The position numbers and the translations under genes were made by a program. The notes under the pieces were generated by a model. The model was not told where the DNA came from and did no database searches. It saw only the letters and a list, made by a program, of their open reading frames with translations. A stretch of 61,862 bases of DNA from positions 1 to 61,862 of IMG/VR virus record IMGVR_UViG_3300037502_000606, one strand, 5' to 3'. Shown one piece after another: positions 7,685 to 15,898 of the stretch (its first letter is position 1; the number at the start of each line of letters is the position of its first letter). Origin of the DNA: a virus.

Positions 7685-8101
7685 TTACTTGCGCTTTATG
7701 CCGCGCGGATCTTGAACAACCGCTTCTACCGAGTCATCGTTAATCAGGCGGAATTCTTTGCCATGAATAACAACTCTGGTTCCTGCATTGGGGCGGACGA
7801 GTACAAAGTCGCCTTGTTTGCACCAGGCACCAGTCGGGAAACGGGACGGGTCTTTATAACAATCTGGTCCCATCTCAACTACAAATAGGACCGTGGTCAA
7901 CAACTCTTCAAAATGAATCGTTGTATCTGCTTTTACTAAACCGCTTTCATACTCTTTCTCTATGTCTGGAATCGCGCACAAGATGCGGTATCCAGATGGT
8001 TTAGGTAACTGCCTTGCCTTCTCTTCGTTTGTTGCTTCCAGGTCAATCGAACCTACAACCTGGGGTTTATCGGGATTTGTACCGATAAGGATTTCACTCA
8101 T
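7685..8101 (-). CDS. GroES-like co-chaperonin
   Basis: The 138-residue protein resembles the GroES/Cpn10 family: PSGYRILCAIPDIEKEYESG (about residues 35-54) matches the family's first strands, VLFVVEMGPDCYKD the middle, and GDFVLVRPNAGTRVVIHG plus EFRLINDDSVEAVV the C-terminal strands. The region around residues 55-75 (TTIHFEELLTTVL) may act as the mobile loop. The long N-terminal extension is unlike bacterial GroES. Placed between portal and scaffold, it probably adapts host GroEL to fold the capsid protein, as T4 gp31 does. It overlaps the 8094 gene by eight bases. Confidence 0.8.
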   Translation of the reverse strand: MSEILIGTNPDKPQVVGSIDLEATNEEKARQLPKPSGYRILCAIPDIEKEYESGLVKADTTIHFEELLTTVLFVVEMGPDCYKDPSRFPTGAWCKQGDFVLVRPNAGTRVVIHGKEFRLINDDSVEAVVQDPRGIKRK

Positions 8102-8282
8102 CCGAGTTCTCCATCTTTTGTTTGAGGTCTAATGTGTACCCCCTTGCGATGAGCAGACCCCGGATCTCACCGCAAATTCTTTTGTACTCTTCAAAAGACT
8201 CACACTTGCCATCTGCCAAGTGGTTCTTTAATTGCTCGACCTTCTCGTCGGTTTGTTCAACTATTACGTCGAGTGCATCCAT
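8094..8282 (-). CDS. small helical head-module protein
   Basis: The 62-residue, charged protein is predicted to be two helices and contains KRICGEIRGLLIARGYTLDL. It is wedged between portal and co-chaperonin, overlapping both by one to eight bases. Similar short proteins accompany portal genes in related phages. No function is known. Confidence 0.7.
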   Translation of the reverse strand: MDALDVIVEQTDEKVEQLKNHLADGKCESFEEYKRICGEIRGLLIARGYTLDLKQKMENSDE

Positions 8283-10795
8283 TACTTAGCCTTTGGTTGT
8301 TGTGGTTGACGCTGCAATTCTTTCTGATGCGCTTGGCTGGAGAGCTGTTTGGCAATATCAGCGCCAAGACGAATGATTTCTTTCTCTCGGCCATCACGCA
8401 TCTCTGCCGCAGCTTTAATGGCGTCCATCTGTTGATCAACCTGGAGCTTTTGTTTTGCCATTTCGTTCTGGGCAATGATGCGTCCAGCCTCGATCTCCTG
8501 CTGGCGTTTGCGTAGATCAATCTCTGCTTGATCTTTCTGGGCCTTGCGCTGTACCTCGGCCTGTTTAATTGCCAGCTCTTGTTGCTGCATTTGGATGATC
8601 GGATCTTGTGCCTGCTGCTGCGCTTGTTGTTGTGCAACTTGCGCCTGGTTTTGTGCCAGTAATCTTTGTGCGGCCTGAGCCAACATCGGGGCAAGACGGG
8701 CTTCAACTTCTGGGTTGATGTGAATATCCTCACCAGCTTCGTCTTGTGTGGCCGGCAGATTAAATCCAAGCTGCAACTCAATCTGTTTGCGATACTCCAT
8801 ACCAAGGTGCTCATTGATGTGGTTCATCATGGCCGCTTGTAACTGAGGCGTAGTCGGATTGTTCTTTAGCAACTCTTGAATCATCGGGTCTTGCATAGCC
8901 GCCATGTGAACAGTGATGTGCGCCCTGTGGTCCTGATACATAAACGCCTTGACGGGTTTATTGCGTAGGATGTTTTGATTCTCTGTAACAGGATCTTCTG
9001 GCTTCTGATCTTCGTCCATGGGGACTAACTTCTGCGCGTCTTTAATCCCTAGTACGTCGAGCATCTGCCTGTGAAGAAGCGGAAGGTTATAGAGATTGGG
9101 AGCCGCCTGCGCCAATTGCATGACCGCCTGATACTGAACGATCTTCTGCGCCATCGTTGACGCGTTTGGATCGGATACCGGGATGACATCAACATCGTCA
9201 TAGTCTGCTTTCTTCGCCCTGCGATGTCCGTCTACAGGTTCATAGCTGTATTCATCAGGTGTGTATGCCGCGATGATCTGCTTGAGTAGCCCAAGCTCCT
9301 GCTTCATCGAGTAATGAACGCGGGCCTGGACTGCCGACATGGTTTTGAGTGTGCGCTCAAGGATTGCCAGCGTAGTTCCTACCGGGGCTTGTGCAGACAT
9401 ATCGGAGATCTGAAGGTCTGCTGTATTTGCAAACCTACGGCCCTCTTCAATGATCGTATTGAACAACTGATACAGAGTCTGACTTGGCTCTTTGTATGGC
9501 AGCGGCATCAGGTTGTCTTTAATAGAACCTGACGGGACATCTACGTCACGGAATTCTCCTGGGGCTATCGGTGTGTCATCTCCCTTAACGCGCAGACCCC
9601 GCGCTTTAAAGCCTCCCGGCAGATTCGATAGTGTTCCAGCATCAACCAGCTGACGAATGAGAGAAGTACCAGACTTGGCAAAAGCACCAACAAGGTGAAT
9701 AAGACCGAAATAGTAAAACCCAAAGCCCGGAACGTATCCGTAATGAACAAAATGTTGTCGTTTTTGATACGTCTCATCATCAGGCTCCCAGTTACGGCGG
9801 ATTGCCAGGATTTGGTTCGATCCCTTCTCAATAGTTACAACATATGGAAGAGCAATACCCGTTAGTTCGCCTTTATCGTCACGGTGTTCGTGGCCAGGCA
9901 GATCTAATTCAACGTGCATCTCCAGGATCTTGTAGCGCGAGTCACTTGTCGCCCTAAACCCCAGCTTCTCAGCGATCTTCTTCTCTACTTCGTCAAGAAT
10001 ATTGTTGGGGGGTCCAAGATCTACGTCTACATAGAAGCCAGATACTTGAAGGCGCCGCAGTTCATTCTCGGTTTTCCGCATAACGTGGGTCACACGTTCG
10101 GCAGACTCAAGATCAGAAGCGCCATAAGGAACAACGATGTCTTCTGCCGGGACAAATAGAGAAATCTGCCGCTCTAAACTAGGGTCGTAGTAGACCTTTT
10201 TGAACGCATTACCAGAAAGTCCCAGGCCCCAAAGCATCCGCTCATGTTCTGGACGATATTCTTTCATTACGTCCATCAACTGATAGTTCATATCGTCTTG
10301 AACGCGCTTTGCAGCCTCTTTTTTTTCAGGCGTCTCTTTGCCGACGATCTGTGTCTTGACCGGACCCGAGGCAGGGAAGGTAGACATCATGGTTTCTGAC
10401 TGGAATTTCACCAGAGCTTCAGAAAGTAGGGGGTGATACACACCACACGCGCCTTCCCATGGCTCAGCCCGCTCTTCAATCTTCATTCCAAGAAGTTCTA
10501 GGCCGTCTACATAGGTCTGTATCCAGTCTTTCCTGGAGGCGATGTCGTCATCGTAGTCGCCAATAAGTTCTCCGGCGATAGTTGCTAAGACTTCTGAGTC
10601 CATAGACTCGGCCAGGTTGGCATTGAAGTCTTCATCGGACATTTCCTGCTTCTCAAATTCAATCTCCAGGTCTCCAATTCCGATTTTTACGGACTCAGGA
10701 TCTTCAATTTCAATCTCGATAGCCGGCTCTTGGTCTTCCATCATGTCCGTACCCATTCCAAGGGGCGCTTGGTTCAATGCTTTGTCGATAGCCAT
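8282..10795 (-). CDS. portal protein
   Basis: The 837-residue protein resembles P22-type portals. An acidic N-terminal tail (about 1-55) is followed by the portal core with WEGACGVYHPLLSEALVKFQ (about 113-132) and a stem/crown region. The C-terminal 130 residues are Gln/Ala/Glu-rich, as in the helical barrel that projects into the capsid of P22. It is longer than P22 gp1 (725 residues). It lies directly downstream of the large terminase gene. Its role is the dodecameric DNA entry and exit channel of the head. Confidence 0.9.
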   Translation of the reverse strand: MAIDKALNQAPLGMGTDMMEDQEPAIEIEIEDPESVKIGIGDLEIEFEKQEMSDEDFNANLAESMDSEVLATIAGELIGDYDDDIASRKDWIQTYVDGLELLGMKIEERAEPWEGACGVYHPLLSEALVKFQSETMMSTFPASGPVKTQIVGKETPEKKEAAKRVQDDMNYQLMDVMKEYRPEHERMLWGLGLSGNAFKKVYYDPSLERQISLFVPAEDIVVPYGASDLESAERVTHVMRKTENELRRLQVSGFYVDVDLGPPNNILDEVEKKIAEKLGFRATSDSRYKILEMHVELDLPGHEHRDDKGELTGIALPYVVTIEKGSNQILAIRRNWEPDDETYQKRQHFVHYGYVPGFGFYYFGLIHLVGAFAKSGTSLIRQLVDAGTLSNLPGGFKARGLRVKGDDTPIAPGEFRDVDVPSGSIKDNLMPLPYKEPSQTLYQLFNTIIEEGRRFANTADLQISDMSAQAPVGTTLAILERTLKTMSAVQARVHYSMKQELGLLKQIIAAYTPDEYSYEPVDGHRRAKKADYDDVDVIPVSDPNASTMAQKIVQYQAVMQLAQAAPNLYNLPLLHRQMLDVLGIKDAQKLVPMDEDQKPEDPVTENQNILRNKPVKAFMYQDHRAHITVHMAAMQDPMIQELLKNNPTTPQLQAAMMNHINEHLGMEYRKQIELQLGFNLPATQDEAGEDIHINPEVEARLAPMLAQAAQRLLAQNQAQVAQQQAQQQAQDPIIQMQQQELAIKQAEVQRKAQKDQAEIDLRKRQQEIEAGRIIAQNEMAKQKLQVDQQMDAIKAAAEMRDGREKEIIRLGADIAKQLSSQAHQKELQRQPQQPKAK

Positions 10796-10805
10796 GTCTT
10801 ATTCC

Positions 10806-12302
10806 TCAGTAATACGGCTCGTTTCGCCGTCTAAGTGTGGGAGGGTCGTCCTCTTGATCTAACAGTGTACGGATAAACCCGCCTTTACGAAACCTCATCA
10901 CGGCTAAAGACACTGCGTCTACATAGTCGTCATGATCTCCGGCAGGAAATGCCGCTACTTCATCTACAACTTCTTCGGCCCAACGCGTAGTCGGCGCCCA
11001 AACTCTCCCAGAAGCAAAAATATCTGATACGGCATTAAGTCTTGTTATCTTGTCGTTCCCCCGGACAGGGGTAAATTCTTGAACAGGGATACCCATGGCC
11101 CGTAATTCATAAATCAACGGGGCACCTGACGCCTTTTTCTCAATAATTACTGAGTCTGGCTCCCAATCTTTGTAATTCTGAATCGCCCTTTTCTTCAATT
11201 CAGGGAATTCCATCCTATCTCTGAAGGCGTTTAGAAGAATAATGTTCGACTGAGGGGTGCCAGTCTCGTCTGGATGATCAAATACGCCCCATAAAGTACA
11301 GGCCGAGTAGTCAGCCCGGTTGTTTGCTTCAAACGCCGTGTCCCAAGACATCAATGTGTAGTCACACGGAGGGGGATCATCGTGTATCCATGTCCTCCAC
11401 CACTCTCTTTTGATGATCGCAGCCGACTCAGATGTCGGATTTTGTTGGTACTGCGCCATCCATTTGGAGTTTGGCAGCTCATTTCTTAGTGCTTGTAGCT
11501 CTTCTAACGGCCAGAACTCAGGCCACAATGGCTTTTTAGAGGGAAGAATGGCCGGGAACTCGATAACTTCCCACTCATCCCCTTCTCTCTGGGCGCTTGC
11601 TTTCAATACTTGGCCGGTCAGATCTCTCTTTGACCAGCGCGTCATCACTATAACAATCGCACCACCAGGCTGAAGACGCTGCCGAGGACCAGAGGTAAAC
11701 CACTCATACGTCTTATCGTAGATCTCAGGATTCATCTCGGCTAAAGCAGCCTCTTGCTCCGAGTGTGGGTCGTCAATAATCAGTAGATCGGCACCTTTAC
11801 CTGTTACAGCACCGCCAATACCAATAGCAAAATACTCCCCGCTCTTATTAGTAGACCACCGTCCAGCCGCTTTGGAGTCATGCCGTAGGGCTACATTAGG
11901 GAAGACTTTTGCATACGCGTCGCTATCAACCAGGTTTCTCACTTTCCGACCAAATCCGACAGCAAGTTCTGCCGTATGGGAAGTCTGGATGATCTTCTTA
12001 TCTGGGAACCGTCCAAGAAACCACGCCGGCAATAAGAAGGAAGCAAACTCCGACTTCGTATGTCGAGGCGGCATATTGATGATTAGCCTCTTTAGCTTCC
12101 CCTCGGCGATCTCTTCAAACTTCTTCGCCATGACGGCATGATGTCGGCCACTAATAAACCCCGGCCACATTGTCTTCACAAAGGACAAAAACTTCTTCTG
12201 CCCCGCCTCCCTAGACATAGCCTCTTGATACTGTAGAGCCATCTGAACTAAAGACTCCCTCTCCCCTTCAGGAAGAGCATCAAGGATCTCTAGTATCTTC
12301 AC
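10806..12302 (-). CDS. terL: terminase large subunit
   Basis: The 498-residue protein has the two-domain terminase layout. The ATPase has an atypical Walker A, MPPRHTKSE (about 78-86), and Walker B LLIIDDPH (about 173-180). The C-terminal RNase H-like nuclease has MSWDTAFE near 320, IEKKASG near 405 and DDYVDAVSLAV near 465. It drives ATP-dependent packaging of DNA into the prohead through the portal and cuts the concatemer. It overlaps the winged-helix gene at 12299 by four bases. Confidence 0.93.
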   Translation of the reverse strand: MKILEILDALPEGERESLVQMALQYQEAMSREAGQKKFLSFVKTMWPGFISGRHHAVMAKKFEEIAEGKLKRLIINMPPRHTKSEFASFLLPAWFLGRFPDKKIIQTSHTAELAVGFGRKVRNLVDSDAYAKVFPNVALRHDSKAAGRWSTNKSGEYFAIGIGGAVTGKGADLLIIDDPHSEQEAALAEMNPEIYDKTYEWFTSGPRQRLQPGGAIVIVMTRWSKRDLTGQVLKASAQREGDEWEVIEFPAILPSKKPLWPEFWPLEELQALRNELPNSKWMAQYQQNPTSESAAIIKREWWRTWIHDDPPPCDYTLMSWDTAFEANNRADYSACTLWGVFDHPDETGTPQSNIILLNAFRDRMEFPELKKRAIQNYKDWEPDSVIIEKKASGAPLIYELRAMGIPVQEFTPVRGNDKITRLNAVSDIFASGRVWAPTTRWAEEVVDEVAAFPAGDHDDYVDAVSLAVMRFRKGGFIRTLLDQEDDPPTLRRRNEPYY

Positions 12303-12526
12303 TTAACGACTTTATGAACTCGCATATACGATGGCCGTATAGACCTCGGCGCCCTAGGCCGCCCTTTCAAGTAGCCAGCCTTGAGCAACGCCTTGATCTT
12401 CCTATGCACATTCCCCCGACCCTTGTCCCCAGTCACAAGCATAATATTGTCTATAGACGGCCCATACCCAAACTTATTCCACCAGCCCTCTATCACTACA
12501 TATATCTCTCTCTGAGCATCCGTCAT
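12299..12526 (-). CDS. winged-helix DNA-binding protein
   Basis: The 75-residue protein fits a LexA-like winged helix: a long first helix (REIYVVIEGWWNKFGYGPSI), an HTH-like segment GDKGRGNVHRKIKALLKAGY (about 33-52) and a basic C-terminal wing. It is the first gene after the operator cluster at 12541-12649 and overlaps terL by four bases. It could be an autoregulator of the packaging genes or of the palindromic operators, but this is inference. Confidence 0.7.
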   Translation of the reverse strand: MTDAQREIYVVIEGWWNKFGYGPSIDNIMLVTGDKGRGNVHRKIKALLKAGYLKGRPRAPRSIRPSYMRVHKVVK

Positions 12527-12540
12527 TTTCTATCCTTGCC

Positions 12541-12649
12541 GTAACAATGTTACTTGCACTGTAACATCATGTTACAGTACTCTTGCTCTGTATCACTGTT
12601 ACGCATACTATAACTTTGGTACATTTGCACTGTAACATAATGTTACAGT
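12541..12649. promoter_or_regulatory. cluster of palindromic operators
   Basis: Two 21-base palindromes (12558-12578 and 12629-12649) consist of ACTGTAACAT, one central base, ATGTTACAGT, and lie 71 bases apart in matching flanks. A shorter palindrome GTAACAATGTTAC lies at 12541-12553, and degenerate copies lie at about 12587-12602 and 12607-12621. The same motif recurs at 22244, 31283 and 58355. This is the expected appearance of multiple operators for one dimeric regulator controlling the leftward transcript into the winged-helix, terL and portal genes. Confidence 0.8.
12607..12635 (-). promoter_or_regulatory. candidate leftward promoter overlapping an operator
   Basis: On the minus strand TTACAG (12635-12630) and TATAGT (12612-12607) are separated by exactly 17 bases, a reasonable sigma-70 type promoter. 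The -35 lies inside the right arm of the 12629-12649 palindrome, so a protein bound there would block RNA polymerase. It would drive the 12299 gene and the head module. Confidence 0.5.
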
Positions 12650-12673
12650 ACTCACTTTTCGGGGGTACCCTTT

Positions 12674-13456
12674 TCATAAGGGGGGGGTGTTTTCTGTATC
12701 CTGCGTTACAGAGCTATCGGGAAAATTTTGGTCCCCCTCTGTAAAATTGGTACAGTCATTGGATGGGGTGTCTGTAACATTGGTACGGGATAGTGATTGG
12801 TTGTGCGGATTACTATGCGTATATATCCCCTCCTCATCGCTGGAATCTTGGGGGGTGCCGGTGCCGGGGTCTGCGTCTGCCGCGTTTTGCATGGGGGCGG
12901 GTGCCAGTTCTGCCAGCAAGTCGTTGGCGTCTACATCCACGGCCTGGGATTGCATGGCCATGCGTAGGCTTGCGAGCAGGCGCTCCCGTGCTTCGGTAGA
13001 GTCGGTGGACTTGATAACCTCCCGCCGTTCTGTGAAGGCCGCGACTTCTGTAACTGTGCCTAATGCTTTGAGTGCATTGACTCGAGTAGCCGGCGGAAAG
13101 TCCGGATTCAGCGCCGCCTCGGTCAATTGGTGGATGACTAATGCTCTTAAATGGGCAGGGGTTTGATACTTCTGCGCCTCGATTGCCCTTTGGAACGCCT
13201 CTACTTGTGTCTGCACTGTGGGATCCTTCAGCAACTTCTGCCCCATTCTTGACTGGTTCCCTTTGTTGGCCCTGCTATTCGGTCGGCTCTTACGGTATGC
13301 CCCAGCCTTAGATTCACCCAATGCTATCGCCCTGGCGAACTCTATCTCCTTCGGGCTGAGTCTTTTTTCCCCTGTTGCGCCGGCACTCCCTAGAAGGACG
13401 ACTTCCATGGGTACTGTGTCTAGTGCTTCTTTCATTGCCTTACGACTGAGTTTCAT
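12674..13456 (-). CDS. terS: terminase small subunit
   Basis: The 260-residue protein has RLSPKEIEFARAIALGESKA (about 32-51) and a following helix-rich DNA-binding region like phage small terminases, then an oligomerisation-type helical region to about residue 180. The last 75 residues are low-complexity (Asp, Ser, Thr, Asn, Pro) and their DNA contains three degenerate copies of the operator motif (about 12694-12711, 12742-12757, 12771-12788). TerS recognises the packaging site and hands DNA to TerL, two genes downstream. Confidence 0.75.
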   Translation of the reverse strand: MKLSRKAMKEALDTVPMEVVLLGSAGATGEKRLSPKEIEFARAIALGESKAGAYRKSRPNSRANKGNQSRMGQKLLKDPTVQTQVEAFQRAIEAQKYQTPAHLRALVIHQLTEAALNPDFPPATRVNALKALGTVTEVAAFTERREVIKSTDSTEARERLLASLRMAMQSQAVDVDANDLLAELAPAPMQNAADADPGTGTPQDSSDEEGIYTHSNPHNQSLSRTNVTDTPSNDCTNFTEGDQNFPDSSVTQDTENTPPL

Positions 13457-13642
13457 TTTTGCCTTCCGCCCTTCGGGCTAAACACCCGCCAGCGTCCGCC
13501 GCCGACCGGGTACAAACCAGGAATAGGCGAATCCTATCAATCGCCCGGAATCATTGCAACAAAGAATGGAACACCATCTTGTTTTTCAAGCCCTACGCAT
13601 AGACACTGTCGAATGTGTCATTAACCAATAGGAACCTGAACC
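13457..13642. other. divergent intergenic region
   Basis: This 186-base gap separates the leftward terminase operon from the rightward block of small genes, so it must hold promoters in both directions unless transcription enters from elsewhere. I see no convincing sigma-70 pair and none of the palindromic operators. A short GCCC-TTC-GGGC hairpin (13468-13478) lies in the leader of the small terminase gene. Confidence 0.5.
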
Positions 13643-13906
13643 ATGCTTAAAACAATCCACCAGTTCCGCGCGGGCGACATAGTCTGCTACCTGGGAGCAA
13701 AGTTTCTCATCCTGGAAGATGCAAAAGAATCGCAAGCCCACCGCCCAGGGCGTGACCACCTCATGACTGCCCATGGCCCGAGTGATTGCGCCTGGGCGCC
13801 TTCGGAGTGGATAGAAGGGCACATCGAGCCTGGATACTTCGGCCCGAAAGACCTCGACTGGACTTTCCAAGGGAACCACCGCGCTGGACTGTACAAAGTA
13901 ATCTAA
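13643..13906 (+). CDS. small accessory protein, unknown
   Basis: First gene of the rightward block. The 87-residue protein reads FRAGDIVCYLGAKFLILEDA near its start, like a small SH3-type barrel, and contains GPSDCAWAPSEWIEGHIEPG. It is similar in style to small accessory proteins of proteobacterial phages and mobile elements, function unknown. A strong UUCG hairpin follows its stop codon. Confidence 0.7.
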   Translation: MLKTIHQFRAGDIVCYLGAKFLILEDAKESQAHRPGRDHLMTAHGPSDCAWAPSEWIEGHIEPGYFGPKDLDWTFQGNHRAGLYKVI

Positions 13907-13910
13907 CCCT

Positions 13911-13926
13911 GGGGGCTTCGGCCCCC
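13911..13926 (+). terminator. GGGGGC-TTCG-GCCCCC hairpin
   Basis: This perfect 6-bp stem with a UUCG loop starts four bases after the stop of the first small gene. It is the same stem as the capsid terminator at 4665-4680, but here no U-run follows (TCTACC). It may therefore be a partial terminator or an mRNA-stabilising 3' structure rather than a full stop. Confidence 0.55.
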
Positions 13927-13949
13927 TCTACCTGGAGCCTAACCACCAA

Positions 13950-14111
13950 ATGAAACTTTACATTTTCGCCATTCTGTCTGTTATCGCCGCGACAGTCGCC
14001 CTGGTACTCAGCGGAGACCTGCACCCATTCTATGCCCGCGCTATCACCGGGCTGGTAATCATCTTTTCCGTTTTTATTGCCTTCATGCCCTACCACACGA
14101 AAGGAAAGTAA
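13950..14111 (+). CDS. 53-residue membrane protein
   Basis: A short reading frame begins at ATG 13950 after GGAGCC and ends at TAA 14111, two bases before the next gene. It encodes two hydrophobic segments (LYIFAILSVIAATVALVLSG, and ITGLVIIFSVFIAFM) separated by a short polar loop. It is predicted to be a small inner-membrane protein. Tight spacing with neighbours supports it as real; function unknown. Confidence 0.65.
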   Translation: MKLYIFAILSVIAATVALVLSGDLHPFYARAITGLVIIFSVFIAFMPYHTKGK

Positions 14112-14113
14112 CC

Positions 14114-14491
14114 ATGCTCCTAATAGACAAAACCTTCGAAATCGTCACCCATGAGAGCGCCGACCATGGCGAAATAGAGGACGGCGGATTTTCTAGCATC
14201 AATGAACCCATAACCTTCCGCGAACTGGTAACAGCCTTAAAACGCGACTTTATCCATGCGTCACAGTCACCAGTCACCCGTTCGACACGGGTCTGGTTCA
14301 CTACCGAGTCTGAGCAAGACTACAGGACAGGCGAATACCGAAACGAGTCAATCCACTTTAGCCCATCCAATCCCGCCCGGAAAGTTAAGTATTGGATTAA
14401 GGCAATGCAGGCCGCCGGATACCGCATATCCAAAGATCACAATATTCTTTTGAATCCTTCCCACCCCTTCACCAACACCAAAGGAGCCTAA
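14114..14491 (+). CDS. small accessory protein, unknown
   Basis: The 125-residue mixed alpha/beta protein contains EPITFRELVTALKRDFIHAS and STRVWFTTESEQDY. Similar proteins with a phrase like TRVWF occur in mobile elements and phages of Proteobacteria; no function is known to me. It is part of the closely spaced rightward operon. Confidence 0.65.
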   Translation: MLLIDKTFEIVTHESADHGEIEDGGFSSINEPITFRELVTALKRDFIHASQSPVTRSTRVWFTTESEQDYRTGEYRNESIHFSPSNPARKVKYWIKAMQAAGYRISKDHNILLNPSHPFTNTKGA

Positions 14492-14494
14492 ACC

Positions 14495-14854
14495 ATGAAA
14501 GAATACTTAGAACTTTCCCCCACGCCCACCGATGAACCCTGCGCCATGGTCGGGTCAGCCGACTACGACCGCCGCGCCCGCCTGGAGTGCCGGGTTTTTA
14601 TCAAACAACTTGAGCGGACTTTCCCCCAGGCTATTGCCGCCGGGGTTACTTTCCGCGCCGCCAGCAACCCCCACGACTTCGGCCCGTACTATGAAGTCCG
14701 GGCAATATTCGACGACGAAAACGAAGACCAACTCGATTGGGCCTATATCGTCGAAGGTTCACTCCCGGAACATTGGGACGACGACGCCCGCTTGGAACTA
14801 TTAGCCGCCGGGTATGAAATCGTGCCCGCCTACTACGACACGAACCCCGCTTAA
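14495..14854 (+). CDS. acidic accessory protein, unknown
   Basis: The 119-residue protein is acidic and rich in Asp, Glu and Ala. It contains YYEVRAIFDDENEDQLDWAY and ends with AGYEIVPAYYDTNPA. It follows its neighbour by three bases. High acidity leaves open a DNA-mimic or inhibitor role, but nothing in the sequence proves it. Confidence 0.65.
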   Translation: MKEYLELSPTPTDEPCAMVGSADYDRRARLECRVFIKQLERTFPQAIAAGVTFRAASNPHDFGPYYEVRAIFDDENEDQLDWAYIVEGSLPEHWDDDARLELLAAGYEIVPAYYDTNPA

Positions 14855-14864
14855 ACCACCCTTT

Positions 14865-14878
14865 GCCCCTTCGGGGGC
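14865..14878 (+). terminator. GCCCC-TTCG-GGGGC hairpin with short U-run
   Basis: A 5-bp stem with a UUCG loop is followed by ATTTTCTGG, between the 14495 and 14898 genes. It is plausibly a weak rightward terminator or attenuator that grades expression within the block. Confidence 0.55.
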
Positions 14879-14897
14879 ATTTTCTGGAGCCTTTGCC

Positions 14898-15077
14898 ATG
14901 CGTTTATTTCAATACTTGCCAGACACGCCGCACAACGATGCCCGCGTCTACTGTTACGCCTGCAATCGCATTTTTGCCCTATCGCAGACAGTCGCAGACC
15001 TAGACGGCCCGGCTTATGCCGCCTACTACTGCCAACCCTGCGCCACCAAATTAATCAAAGAAACCACCGGAGCCTAA
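14898..15077 (+). CDS. small zinc-ribbon-like protein
   Basis: The start at MRLFQYLPDT is chosen because GGAGCC lies just upstream and the preceding hairpin occupies the sequence before it. The 59-residue protein has CYACNR (about 20-25) and YCQPCATK near 48-55, two CxxC pairs spaced like a zinc ribbon. It may bind nucleic acid or protein; target unknown. Confidence 0.65.
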   Translation: MRLFQYLPDTPHNDARVYCYACNRIFALSQTVADLDGPAYAAYYCQPCATKLIKETTGA

Positions 15078-15081
15078 AACC

Positions 15082-15555
15082 ATGAACACAAACGAACTTG
15101 CAACCCTGATACACCAGACCAGCCACGCCCGCCTGTACGAATCGCGCTATTTTCACAACCCCGTGCATTTCGCCCAAGATCAATTAACCGGGCGGACGCA
15201 TTATGTAGACGATTCCACCCTTCGGTACTTTCACGCCCGCGTTATTGGAGCCCACGACGACGCCAACGGCCTTTTGTTCTGGATCGTGGAGAGTAGCGCC
15301 AAAGACCCAGACAACAACGCCAGAGGATTTAGGCCCGTCGTTTTTGATATTTTTGGAGAGGTCGTTTTTAAGCCTGATTTAGCGAACATGGTGAAAACCA
15401 GCGATAAAGCCCGCGCCCTTTATCGTGAATGGCTGGAGTCGTTCGACATAGTGGGCCACTACCGCGAAGCCCTGGAGAGCCGCGCCCGACGCCTGGAGAC
15501 CGAAGCCCACAAGTACCGCGAAGCCCTGCAAGCCCTGGAACCCGCAACCGCCTAG
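15082..15555 (+). CDS. conserved accessory protein, unknown function
   Basis: The 157-residue protein contains GRTHYVDDSTLRYFHARV, LLFWIVESSAKDPDNNAR and GFRPVVFDIFGEVV, a combination I recognise from proteobacterial phages and integrative elements, with no known role. The last 30 residues form a charged helix (YREALESRARRLETEAHKYR). The gene is followed by two hairpins before the next start. Confidence 0.7.
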   Translation: MNTNELATLIHQTSHARLYESRYFHNPVHFAQDQLTGRTHYVDDSTLRYFHARVIGAHDDANGLLFWIVESSAKDPDNNARGFRPVVFDIFGEVVFKPDLANMVKTSDKARALYREWLESFDIVGHYREALESRARRLETEAHKYREALQALEPATA

Positions 15556-15589
15556 AGCCCGGCCTCCAGCCCTTTGCGGAGGGTTGGGG

Positions 15590-15604
15590 GACGCGCTTTG
15601 CGTC
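15590..15604 (+). other. intergenic hairpin GACGC/GCGTC
   Basis: A 5-bp stem with a five-base loop lies between the 15082 and 15626 genes, downstream of a G/C-rich inverted stretch (about 15563-15590). No U-run follows, so it is more likely an mRNA processing or stabilising structure than a terminator. Confidence 0.4.
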
Positions 15605-15625
15605 ATAACCAAGGAGAGTTAAAAC

Positions 15626-15898
15626 ATGAAAACCGAATTTTATTTATACACTGACCCAGGCCACGGCTGGCTGGAGGTGCCCCGCGCCCTATTGCATGAA
15701 CTCGGAATCGCTGACGAAATCAGCGAATTTTCCCGCCAGAGACTTGATAAGGTTTTTCTTGAGGAAGATTCCGACCTTCTGAGGTTTACGCGGGCAATGG
15801 GCGCCGCCGGTCGTGAGTTTAAGACCGCCGACATTCACACCGATGGCAATTCGTTCGTTCGTGGCCTGCCGCCCTATCAAGTCGAGGTGCAATCATGA
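15626..15898 (+). CDS. small accessory protein, unknown
   Basis: The 90-residue protein begins MKTEFYLYTDPGHGWLEVPR, a phrase seen in small proteins of phages and plasmids (GHGWLEVP). A good SD (AAGGAGAG) precedes it. It overlaps the next gene by four bases (ATGA), so translation is probably coupled. Function unknown. Confidence 0.65.
   Translation: MKTEFYLYTDPGHGWLEVPRALLHELGIADEISEFSRQRLDKVFLEEDSDLLRFTRAMGAAGREFKTADIHTDGNSFVRGLPPYQVEVQS

Noticed and set aside
12660-12690. G-rich stretch with GGGTACCC as a terminator after the small terminase gene
   Set aside because: The possible stem is short, is not followed by a U-run in the leftward direction and overlaps the stop codon.
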